NCBI GenBank assembly: GCA_903912585.1
Contig: CAIWHY010000568.1
Location: 1 to 5,734, forward strand
Direction: 5' to 3'
Length of the DNA stretch: 5,734 nt
Source: an uncultured Thermoleophilia bacterium
GTDB lineage: Bacteria; Actinomycetota; Thermoleophilia; UBA2241
In this document: piece by piece, positions 1 through 5,256 of the stretch
How positions within the stretch are numbered: the stretch's first letter is position 1
Layout: every line of letters begins with the position of its first letter
Program-made: the position numbers and the translations under genes
The notes under the pieces: model-generated
What the model saw: only the letters and a program-made list of their open reading frames with translations
What the model was told of the DNA's origin: nothing
The model's database searches: none

Positions 1-126
1 CGTGTCGCCGCGGCCGTCGAGTTCTTCGAACAGCGGCCCCCAGCGCAGCGACACCGGCGCCGCGGACGCGCCGAAGGCCTGCGCCGCGGCGCTCAGATTC
101 GCGCTCACAGCCTGCGCGTCCACCAC
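1..126 (-). CDS. Unrecognised protein, N-terminal fragment (cut by the window edge)
   Basis: An open frame reads leftwards from tandem GTG codons (124-126 and 121-123) through the window edge, giving 42 residues that include AQAVSANLSAAAQAFG and then SLRWGPLFEELDGRGDT. The start lies 20 nt after the rex stop, with a run of five G on the minus strand (133-137) as a weak ribosome-binding site six bases before it, so translation probably follows rex in the same transcript. The composition, with an Ala-rich amphipathic stretch and then a Trp/Leu/Glu segment, looks like real protein, whereas one alternative frame is Arg-rich and the other is closed early. I do not recognise the family from this fragment. 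Its place after hemL and rex would allow a role in tetrapyrrole or redox metabolism, but this is not shown. The start could also be the internal GTG at 106-108. Confidence 0.5.
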   Translation of the reverse strand, partial: MVDAQAVSANLSAAAQAFGASAAPVSLRWGPLFEELDGRGDT

Positions 127-146
127 GTCAGGCCCCCGCGGACATG

Positions 147-788
147 TCAGTCCAGCTCCCGGTCGAGGTAGAAGGTGAGCGACATCAGCTCGCTGGAGAG
201 GTCCACCTGGCGCACGAGCACGCCGTCCGGCGCCTGCACCTTGACCGGTGCGAAGTTGAGCACCGCGTGCACGCCGGCCGCCGCGAGGCGGCCGATCGTC
301 GCCTCGGCCTCGCCGGCGGGCACGGTGACCATCGCGATGTCGACCTTCTCCTCACGGCAGAAGCCCTCGAGCTCGGCGATGCCGCGCACGCGGCCGGCGC
401 CGTAGCTGGCGCCGATGACCGTCGCGGAGCTGTCGAACATCCCGACGAGGCGGAAGCCCTGCTCGGCGAAGCCGCGGTAGCGCGCCAGGGCCGTACCCAT
501 GAGCCCGGCGCCGACGATGATCACGTTCCACGAGTGGTCCAGCCCGAGGCAATGCGTGATCTCATCCACGAGGCGCGCGACCTCGTAGCCCACCCCGCGC
601 GTCCCGAACTCGCCGAAGTACGAGAAGTCCTTGCGGATCTGGGCGGCGTTGAGGCCGATCATCTCGGCGAGGTCCTTGCTGGATACGCGGTCCACGCCGC
701 GCGAGCGCAGCTCACGGAGCTTGCGCAGGTAGAGCGCCAGCCGCGGCACGGTCACGGCCGGTACATCGTGTTTGTCGACGTTGCGCAC
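147..788 (-). CDS. rex: Redox-sensing transcriptional repressor Rex
   Basis: This 213-residue protein has the usual Rex length and layout. Rex is a cytoplasmic homodimer that binds operators when NADH/NAD+ is low and lets go when NADH binds, controlling fermentation, respiration and in some bacteria hem genes. Residues about 10-75 form the winged helix with the family signature AAQIRKDFSYFGEFGTRGVGY-like block (48-68). A Rossmann fold follows, with glycine loop GAGLMG (93-98) and the acidic residue after strand two, D119, expected to hold the adenine ribose. The C-terminal block NFAPV...DLSSELMSLTFYL (178-208) is the domain-swap helix region. The GTG start is chosen because AGGAGGGG lies directly before it and family homology begins near residue 9. 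It follows hemL by 14 nt, so the two are probably co-transcribed. Oddity: the Asn usual in the glycine loop (GxGNLG) is Leu here. Confidence 0.93.
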   Translation of the reverse strand: MRNVDKHDVPAVTVPRLALYLRKLRELRSRGVDRVSSKDLAEMIGLNAAQIRKDFSYFGEFGTRGVGYEVARLVDEITHCLGLDHSWNVIIVGAGLMGTALARYRGFAEQGFRLVGMFDSSATVIGASYGAGRVRGIAELEGFCREEKVDIAMVTVPAGEAEATIGRLAAAGVHAVLNFAPVKVQAPDGVLVRQVDLSSELMSLTFYLDRELD

Positions 789-792
789 AGCC

Positions 793-799
793 CCTCCTC
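793..799 (-). promoter_or_regulatory. Ribosome-binding site of rex
   Basis: On the minus strand this reads GAGGAGG, ending four bases before the GTG at 786-788. It lies wholly within the 14-nt gap after the hemL stop codon (803-805), which fixes the rex start at GTG rather than at an upstream codon inside hemL and implies reinitiation or coupled translation from hemL. Confidence 0.75.
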
Positions 800-802
800 T
801 TG

Positions 803-2086
803 TCAGCCGGCGAAGAACGCCGTCGCGGCGGCGGCGGCCCGGGTGATGTCGTCTTCGCTCAGCGCCAGCGAGATCATCGCCGCCTCGAACTGAGATGGAG
901 CGAGGTAGATGCCGCTCTCCAGCATGTGGCGCCAATACTGAGCGTAGTACGCCGTGTCCGCCTGCTTGGCATCGGCGAAGCTCTGCACCGGGCCCTCGCA
1001 GAAGAACAACGTCATCATCGGGCCGACCTGATTGAGCGTGAACGGGTGGTCGCCCTTCGCCGCCGCCGCCGTGAGGCCCTCGGCGACCTCCCGCGCGAGC
1101 TTCTCTAGTCGTTCGTAGACGCCCGGCTCGGAGAGCGCGCGCAGCGCGGCGGCGCCGGCCGCCATCGCCAGCGGATTGCCGGAGAGCGTACCGGCCTGGT
1201 AGGTCGAGCCGAGCGGCGCCACCGTCTCCATGAGCTCGCGGCGGCCGCCGAAAGCACCCACGGGCAGGCCGCCGCCGATGATCTTGCCGAGCGTGGTCAG
1301 GTCGGGCAGGACGCCGAACCTCTCCTGGGCGCCGCCCCAAGCCACGCGGAAGCCGGTGATGACCTCGTCGAAGATCAGCACCGCGCCAGACTGCGTGCAC
1401 AGCTCGCGGCAGGCCTCGAGGAAGCCCGGCGCCGGCAGGACGACGCCCATGTTGCCGGCGACCGGCTCCACGATCAGCGCCGCGATCTCGTCGCCGCGCT
1501 CGTCGAAGAGGGCGGTCAGCGACTCGATGTCGTTGTACTCGACGAGCAGCGTGTCGGCCGTGGTGCCTTTGGTGACGCCGGGGCTGTCCGGCAGCGCGAG
1601 CGTGAGCACGCCGCTGCCGGCGGCCGCCAGGAAACCGTCCGAGTGGCCGTGGTAGCAGCCGATGAACTTGACTATCTTCTCCCGCCCGGTGAAGCCGCGG
1701 GCGACGCGCACGGCGCTCATCGTCGCCTCGGTGCCGGAGTTGACCATGCGCACGAGCTCGATGGACGGCACGGCCTCGCAGATGAGGCGCGCGAGCTCGA
1801 CCTCGAGCTCCGTGGGCGCGCCGTAGCTCGTGCCGCGATCGACCTGCGCGTGCAGGCTGCCGACCACGTCAGGGTGCCCCCAGCCGAGGATCATCGGACC
1901 CCAGGAAGAGACGAAGTCGACGAACTCGTTGCCGTCGGCGTCCCAGATATGCGCGCCCTTGGCGTGGTTGATGAACAGCGGGTGCGGCATGCCGACGCCC
2001 TTCATCGCGCGCACCGGCGAGTTGACCCCTCCGGGGATGTACTTCTGTGCCTCCGCGAAGAGGCGGGCAGAGGTCTGGATGTTCAC
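803..2086 (-). CDS. hemL: Glutamate-1-semialdehyde 2,1-aminomutase
   Basis: The 427-residue product is a full-length class III PLP aminotransferase of the HemL type. It converts glutamate-1-semialdehyde, made from Glu-tRNA by HemA, into 5-aminolevulinate in the cytoplasm: the C5 entry to heme, siroheme and cobalamin. Visible motifs are the N-terminal YIPGGVNSPVRA (16-27), NSGTEATMSAVRVARG (116-131) for cofactor phosphate binding, YHGHSDGF (145-152), the PLP-ring aspartate in FDEVITGFR (239-247), the Schiff-base lysine K268 in LGKIIGGGLPVGAFGG, and TYQAGTLSGNPLAMAAG (295-311). The start is GTG at 2086, five bases after GGGAGGG (2092-2098), and matches the usual family N terminus. It is the first gene of a leftward cluster with rex. 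No truncation or missing active-site residue is seen. HemL is hard to confuse with other class III aminotransferases given these blocks. Confidence 0.96.
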   Translation of the reverse strand: MNIQTSARLFAEAQKYIPGGVNSPVRAMKGVGMPHPLFINHAKGAHIWDADGNEFVDFVSSWGPMILGWGHPDVVGSLHAQVDRGTSYGAPTELEVELARLICEAVPSIELVRMVNSGTEATMSAVRVARGFTGREKIVKFIGCYHGHSDGFLAAAGSGVLTLALPDSPGVTKGTTADTLLVEYNDIESLTALFDERGDEIAALIVEPVAGNMGVVLPAPGFLEACRELCTQSGAVLIFDEVITGFRVAWGGAQERFGVLPDLTTLGKIIGGGLPVGAFGGRRELMETVAPLGSTYQAGTLSGNPLAMAAGAAALRALSEPGVYERLEKLAREVAEGLTAAAAKGDHPFTLNQVGPMMTLFFCEGPVQSFADAKQADTAYYAQYWRHMLESGIYLAPSQFEAAMISLALSEDDITRAAAAATAFFAG

Positions 2087-2131
2087 ACGCGCCCTCCCAC
2101 GGGAAATGTGCCCTGCGTCAAGGGCCGCACT

Positions 2132-2159
2132 ATACTACGCGACCGCCGCCGCATGTGCG
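2132..2159 (-). promoter_or_regulatory. Candidate hemL promoter
   Basis: An AT-rich island in very GC-rich DNA reads TAGTAT on the minus strand (2132-2137), a fair -10 box about 45 nt before the hemL GTG. The hexamer CGCACA (2154-2159) with a 16-nt spacer is a weak -35. The same island reads TATACT on the plus strand (2131-2136), which could serve as the -10 of the divergent acetyltransferase gene, with only a poor -35 (GTGCCC, 2108-2113). The rest of 2087-2292 shows leader-type hairpins but no gene or recognised riboswitch. Confidence 0.35.
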
Positions 2160-2234
2160 TCGCTGCACGATGTACCCGCAAAAGGCCTCATGCAGCCCTG
2201 CGGGAGCCGGCTTCGACCCGCGTCCGACAGGAAC

Positions 2235-2279
2235 GGCTCGCCGCCCGGCGAAGCCTGCAACACCTGCAGGCGCCGAGCC
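2235..2279 (+). promoter_or_regulatory. Leader hairpin abutting the ribosome-binding site of the acetyltransferase gene
   Basis: GCCTGCA (2253-2259) and TGCAGGC (2265-2271) form a perfect 7-bp stem with loop ACACC. It can be extended through two more pairs and an outer 6-bp stem, GGCTCG (2235-2240) with CGAGCC (2274-2279). The fold ends one base before the AGGAG site (2280-2284) of the gene starting at 2293. It could tune translation; it has no T-run to act as a terminator. Confidence 0.45.
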
Positions 2280-2292
2280 AGGAGCGTGACTC

Positions 2293-2733
2293 ATGCCCGT
2301 GATCATCCGCCACGCGGGACCCGGCGACGAGCCGGCCGTGGTCGAGCTCGTCCAGGAGCTCGCCATCGCCGCGGACTACCCCACGCCGATCGACGAGCAC
2401 TACGTGCGCCACTACCTCGCCTCGCCGGTGAGCGACCTGCTCCTCGCCGTGGACGACGGCGCCCCCGTGGGACTCCTCAGCTACGCGATCGTGCCGGGGC
2501 TGTTCCACGCCGCCGACTCCGGCATCATCGAAGCGCTGGTCGTTGCCGAAGGGCGCCGCAGCGAGGGCATCGGCCGCCAGCTCCTGATGGCCGGCGTGCG
2601 CAAGCTCGAAGCGGCCGGCTGCGCCGAGATCTCGATCAGCGTGGAGGCCGGCAACGAGGCGGCCCAGAAGCTCTACCTCGACGCCGGCCTCACGGAGGCG
2701 TCGGTCTACCTCGAGAAGCACATCGAGAAGTAG
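2293..2733 (+). CDS. GNAT-family N-acetyltransferase
   Basis: The 146-residue protein is a single GNAT domain, which transfers acetyl from acetyl-CoA to an amine (small molecule, peptide N terminus or lysine). The fold's blocks are visible: N-terminal strand and helix IIRHAGPGDEPAVVELVQELA (4-24), strand LLLAVDDGAPVGLLSYAI (49-66), strand IIEALVVAEGRR (78-89), the pyrophosphate loop RRSEGIGRQLL (88-98, matching R/Q-x-x-G-x-G), and C-terminal NEAAQKLYLDAGL (121-133), whose Tyr128 is in the usual general-acid position. The ATG is preceded by AGGAG (2280-2284) at eight bases, and the protein homology begins at residue 4. It is divergent from hemL and convergent with ahbD, so it appears to be a single-gene unit. 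The substrate cannot be told from sequence; nothing ties it to heme synthesis except position. Confidence 0.9.
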   Translation: MPVIIRHAGPGDEPAVVELVQELAIAADYPTPIDEHYVRHYLASPVSDLLLAVDDGAPVGLLSYAIVPGLFHAADSGIIEALVVAEGRRSEGIGRQLLMAGVRKLEAAGCAEISISVEAGNEAAQKLYLDAGLTEASVYLEKHIEK

Positions 2734-2749
2734 GGCGAAGACGCCGCGG

Positions 2750-2770
2750 CAGGCGCCCGGGAGGCGCCTG
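2750..2770. terminator. Candidate bidirectional terminator between convergent genes
   Basis: CAGGCGCC (2750-2757) and GGCGCCTG (2763-2770) make a perfect 8-bp stem with a 5-nt loop in the 58-nt gap between the acetyltransferase stop and the ahbD stop. A 10-bp palindrome CCGGCGCCGG (2773-2782) follows at once. There is no T-run on either strand, so this would be a GC-hairpin type terminator serving both genes. Confidence 0.55.
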
Positions 2771-2791
2771 AGCCGGCGCCGGGGCAGCGCG

Positions 2792-3904
2792 TCAGCCGAC
2801 GGCCGGCGAGCACCAGCCCTTGGGCACGTAGGCGCAGTAGGGCTCCTCGGCCATGTAGTCGCCGGTCGCCTCGTAGGCCCGCGCGCGGCAGCCGCCGCAG
2901 ACCTTCTTGTACTCGCACACGCCGCACTTGCCCTTGAGACCGTCGAAGTCGCGCAGTTCGTTGAAGAGCGGCGAGTCGCGCCACACCTCGGGGAAGGTCT
3001 GCTTGCGCACGTCGCCGGCGACCTTGTCGAAGTAGCCGCAGCCCTGCACCTCACCGATGTGGCTGATGAAGCAGAAGCCGATGCCGGCGAGGCAGCCGCG
3101 GCTGAGCGTGTTCATGCCGCCGTGGCTGTGCGGGTGCACCTCGAGCTTGCGGCCCTGCGCCTTGGCGCGCTGCCGCATGACGCGCCAGTAATGCGGCACG
3201 TCGGTGGGCTTCATGAAGAGCTTGCTCTCCTGCTGCGCGTCGTACATCCACTCGAGGGCGCGCTCGTACTCTTCCGGCGGCAACTCCTGGGCCTCGAGCT
3301 CCTTGCCGCGGCCGGTGGGGACCAGCATGAACGGGTGGAAACTGACGGCCCCGAGGTCCTCGGAAAGCTGGAGCAGCGCCGGCAGGTAGTGGGCGTTGAG
3401 CTTGGTGATGGTGCTGTTGATCTGCACCTCCACGCCGGCGTCGAGGCAGTTGCGGATGCCGCGCACGGCGCCGTCGTAGGCGCCGGGGACGCCACGGAAC
3501 GCGTCGTGCTCCGCGGCGCTCGGGAAGTCGATGGAGATGCTCACGCGGGCGATGCCGACATCGTGCATGCGTCGTGCGACCTCCGGCGTGACGAGCGTGC
3601 CGTTGGGCGACATGACGGTGCGCAGGCCCTTGCCGATGGCGCGCGCGGCGATGTCGAACACGTCGGCGCGCATCAGCGGGTCGCCGCCGGTCAGGATCAG
3701 GATGGGGTTGGCGAACGAGGCGATCTGGTCGACCAGCGTGAACGCCTCCGCCGTGCTGAGCTCGCCTTCGTAGGGGCCGTGGACGGCGCTGGCGCGGCAG
3801 TGCACGCAGGCGAGGTTGCAGCTGCGCGTGACCTCCCAGGCGATGACGCGCGGCGGCGCGGGGCCAAGGGCTCCGTCCCCGGCGTCGCCGGGCCCCATGG
3901 TCAT
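2792..3904 (-). CDS. ahbD: Radical SAM heme synthase AhbD (siroheme-dependent heme pathway)
   Basis: AhbD oxidatively decarboxylates two propionates of Fe-coproporphyrin III to vinyl groups, giving heme b in the oxygen-independent route used by sulfate reducers, archaea and other anaerobes. With this ATG the protein has 370 residues. CX3CX2C (C29, C33, C36) in WEVTRSCNLACVHCRASA holds the radical-SAM cluster; GGDP (73-76) is the SAM-binding GGxP variant; SPNGTL (99-104) and SISIDFP (122-128) follow. The C-terminal auxiliary-cluster region has C271, C278, C289, C327, C330, C336, C339 and C357, including FCFISHIGEVQGCGYF and CGVCEYKKVCGGCRARAY, which I recall as AhbD/NirJ2-like rather than AhbC/NirJ1-like. 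It lies 111 nt after the regulator on the same strand. The start is uncertain: no clear ribosome-binding site precedes 3904; ATG 3898, TTG 3937 (after GGGAG) or GTG 3964 are in frame. The main alternative is a related AhbC/NirJ paralogue. Confidence 0.82.
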   Translation of the reverse strand: MTMGPGDAGDGALGPAPPRVIAWEVTRSCNLACVHCRASAVHGPYEGELSTAEAFTLVDQIASFANPILILTGGDPLMRADVFDIAARAIGKGLRTVMSPNGTLVTPEVARRMHDVGIARVSISIDFPSAAEHDAFRGVPGAYDGAVRGIRNCLDAGVEVQINSTITKLNAHYLPALLQLSEDLGAVSFHPFMLVPTGRGKELEAQELPPEEYERALEWMYDAQQESKLFMKPTDVPHYWRVMRQRAKAQGRKLEVHPHSHGGMNTLSRGCLAGIGFCFISHIGEVQGCGYFDKVAGDVRKQTFPEVWRDSPLFNELRDFDGLKGKCGVCEYKKVCGGCRARAYEATGDYMAEEPYCAYVPKGWCSPAVG

Positions 3905-3912
3905 GCCGTGGG

Positions 3913-3940
3913 GGTTTTGTGCATCGGGATGGTGCAAACC
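3913..3940. promoter_or_regulatory. 28-bp imperfect dyad upstream of ahbD, candidate operator
   Basis: Two 12-bp arms, GGTTTTGTGCAT (3913-3924) and ATGGTGCAAACC (3929-3940), flank CGGG. Eight of twelve positions pair: GGTTT with AAACC at the ends and CAT with ATG next to the centre, with four mismatches in between. This spacing and symmetry fit a dimeric regulator site. It ends nine bases upstream of the chosen ahbD ATG. It has part of a Rex-like half-site (TTGTG) but not the Rex spacing. Confidence 0.4.
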
Positions 3941-3946
3941 GCTCCC

Positions 3947-3975
3947 AGTGTGCCAGAGACGCACGGGCGACGCAA
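3947..3975 (-). promoter_or_regulatory. Weak candidate ahbD promoter
   Basis: On the minus strand TTGCGT (3970-3975) and CACACT (3947-3952) are 17 nt apart, each matching three of six sigma-70 consensus bases. Transcription would begin around 3940, inside the edge of the 28-bp dyad, and give a leader of about 36 nt to the ATG at 3904. Read-through from the upstream regulator gene is an alternative; a small GC hairpin (3986-3998) lies between them. Confidence 0.25.
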
Positions 3976-4015
3976 TCCGCGTTCGGCGGCGTCGCCGCGC
4001 CGGGATCCTCGAGGG

Positions 4016-5029
4016 CTACGTCTCGTAGAGCTTCGCGCCCAGGCCGGCGAAGTCGTAGCCGGGCAGCGCGATGAGCTCGTTGCGGAACATCTGGCTGCCC
4101 AGGAAGCCCCGCACCGCGCGGATGGCGCGCATGGTGGCGCTCGTCTTGGTAATGACCAGATCGAGTCTCTCGCTCTGGAGGGGCACATAGTCGAGTCCGG
4201 CGATCTGATGGTAGACCCGCTCGGCGCCGACGCCGGCGTCGGCGCCGCCCTTGGCGATCAAAGTGCCTTGCGCGAGGTCCGAGACGATCTCCCGCTCGTA
4301 GCCCTCGATGCCGAAGGGGTCCGCCTCGAGCAGGCGCAGTTTCTCGTCGAGGAGCACCCGCGAACCCGAGCCTCTCTCACGGTTCGCCAGCGTCAGCGGC
4401 GTGCGCACCAGGTCGGACCAGCCACGCAGGCCGAGCGGATTGTTCTGCCTGACCAGCAGCCCTTGGGAGCGGATCGCCAGTCGCAGGACCACGACGGGGG
4501 TACCCGGCACGAGTCGCTTCACGTAGGGGAGGTTGTAACTGTCGCTCGAACTGTCCCAAAGGTGGACCGCCGCGGCCTGGACGCTGCCGGAGTACAGCGA
4601 GACGAGCTCCCGGTAGCCGCTCTCGTATGAGCGCAGCACGCGGATGCCGCCCGCCGACAAGTAGTTGGCGAGGACGTCGAGGAGCAGGTCGCGCCCCCCG
4701 ATGATGAAGGCGCCCTGCGTGATGGACGCGGGGTCGTGGCCTGCCGAGCCGGCCTCGGCGTTGGCCGCGGCGCCGACCGCGGCACGGGCAGCGTGCGCGG
4801 CTGGCGAAGTGCCCTGGCCGGCGGGCGCCGTCAGGCCCTGAAGCCGGGCGCTCTTCGAAGCCTCGATGTACGTCTGCACGTCGCCGAGGCTGAACCTCAG
4901 CTTGCGACCAACGTTGTACGAGGGGAGCACGCCGGCTTTCGCGAGTCCGTAGACGGTGTTCTTGTTGATCTGGAGGATGGAGGCCACGTCCTCCGCCGTG
5001 AGCACGTCGATCCGCGGAACGCCGGCCAT
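4016..5029 (-). CDS. One-component regulator: excisionase/MerR-like HTH fused to a PBP-like ligand domain
   Basis: The 337-residue protein has no signal peptide or membrane segment and should act in the cytoplasm. Residues 8-53 (VLTAEDVASILQINKNTVY then GLPSYN-like wing VGRKLRFSLGDVQTYI) form the HTH_17/excisionase-type DNA-binding domain common in BldC-like and AlpA-like proteins. An Ala-rich linker (about 66-102) follows. Residues 105-330 resemble the PBP-like domain (PF12727 type) seen with molybdenum-related regulators and MoeA fusions, with NRERGSGSRVLLDEKL (216-231) as its hallmark N-R-x-x-GSG-x-R segment and AKGGADAGVGAE (259-270) as a second ligand-loop candidate. The ATG is preceded by AGGAGG (5036-5041) at six bases. 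It is divergent from the di-Mop gene and upstream of ahbD. I infer molybdate, tungstate or a related ligand from the neighbour; the ligand is not proven. Autoregulation through the intervening repeats is likely. Confidence 0.85.
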   Translation of the reverse strand: MAGVPRIDVLTAEDVASILQINKNTVYGLAKAGVLPSYNVGRKLRFSLGDVQTYIEASKSARLQGLTAPAGQGTSPAAHAARAAVGAAANAEAGSAGHDPASITQGAFIIGGRDLLLDVLANYLSAGGIRVLRSYESGYRELVSLYSGSVQAAAVHLWDSSSDSYNLPYVKRLVPGTPVVVLRLAIRSQGLLVRQNNPLGLRGWSDLVRTPLTLANRERGSGSRVLLDEKLRLLEADPFGIEGYEREIVSDLAQGTLIAKGGADAGVGAERVYHQIAGLDYVPLQSERLDLVITKTSATMRAIRAVRGFLGSQMFRNELIALPGYDFAGLGAKLYET

Positions 5030-5110
5030 GCCGAACCTCCTGCTGTCGCCGGGACCCGGCGGCGGACGCGTCTGGACCGCCCGATCCTCAACCTGCGGCC
5101 TTATCATGCC

Positions 5111-5160
5111 ACGAAACAGGGTCAAACGGTGCGAAACATAACGCAATCCATCGAAATGTA
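5111..5160. repeat. Five helically phased 10-bp direct repeats in the divergent promoter
   Basis: Similar hexamers recur every 10 bp: CGAAAC at 5112, TCAAAC at 5122, CGAAAC at 5132, CGCAAT at 5142 and CGAAAT at 5152. Their A-rich cores therefore lie on one face of the helix. The odd-numbered copies are nearly identical at exactly 20-bp steps, and the last two of these extend to CGAAACATAAC and CGAAATGTAAC. The array stands out in otherwise GC-rich DNA and overlaps candidate promoters of both divergent genes. It is a likely operator array for the HTH regulator, or a bent-DNA element. Confidence 0.6.
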
Positions 5161-5162
5161 AC
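5135..5162 (-). promoter_or_regulatory. Candidate promoter of the HTH/PBP-like regulator gene
   Basis: On the minus strand GTTACA (5157-5162) and TATGTT (5135-5140) are 16 nt apart, each matching four of six consensus bases. The whole promoter lies within the phased repeat array, so any protein on the array would block it. The leader would be about 100 nt and contains a GCCGG/CCGGC hairpin (5048-5060) shortly before the ribosome-binding site. Confidence 0.4.
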
Positions 5163-5186
5163 TTCCGGCTGAGGAAGAGCTATCTT
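5158..5186 (+). promoter_or_regulatory. Candidate promoter of the di-Mop gene
   Basis: TATCTT (5181-5186) is a good -10, with GTAACT (5158-5163) as a weak -35 at 17-nt spacing. This -35 coincides with the -35 of the opposite promoter and with the last copy of the phased repeat, an arrangement in which one bound protein could control both genes. The leader to the ATG at 5257 would be about 64 nt. Confidence 0.4.
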
Positions 5187-5188
5187 CC
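5173..5188. promoter_or_regulatory. Perfect dyad over the -10 box of the di-Mop gene
   Basis: GGAAGA (5173-5178), GCTA, TCTTCC (5183-5188) is a perfect inverted repeat that spans the candidate -10 (5181-5186). The left arm can also pair with CTTCC at 5162-5166, and CTTCCGG occurs twice, 22 bp apart (5162 and 5184). It could be an operator distinct from the phased repeats, or a hairpin at the start of the transcript. Confidence 0.45.
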
Positions 5189-5256
5189 GGGTGCGATCAG
5201 CGTGGTCACGACGACCCGCTGCTGAAGTAGTGGACACCGCACCGAGGAGAACGACC

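Noticed and set aside
144..893. A 249-codon plus-strand frame opposite rex
   Set aside because: Low-complexity composition (Glu/Ala/His/Arg), no recognisable domain, and complete overlap with the clear Rex gene.
789..1400. In-frame extension of the rex frame into hemL
   Set aside because: The added sequence is Arg/Gly-rich and overlaps hemL coding; rex has its own GTG and strong ribosome-binding site at 788.
2081..2099. TGTGAAC on the minus strand across the hemL start, resembling a Rex half-site
   Set aside because: The second half (TTCACA after four bases) is absent, and the hexamer is explained by the GTG-AAC start codons.
2205..2221. GGCTTCGACCC resembling a tRNA T-loop
   Set aside because: No acceptor stem, anticodon arm or correct T-arm pairing can be built around it.
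3915..3938. TTGTG...GCAAA read as a Rex operator
   Set aside because: The Rex box needs TTGTGAA and TTCACAA arms with four bases between; here the arms differ and the spacing is wrong. Kept only as an unassigned dyad.
3059..4630. A 523-codon open frame on the plus strand opposite ahbD and the regulator
   Set aside because: It is rich in Ala, Arg, Val and His without domains, as expected from the complement of GC-rich genes, and crosses two well-supported minus-strand genes.
5105..5165. ModE-type operator (TATATA-based inverted repeat) before the di-Mop gene
   Set aside because: No such inverted repeat is present; the visible order is direct repeats at 10-bp steps.
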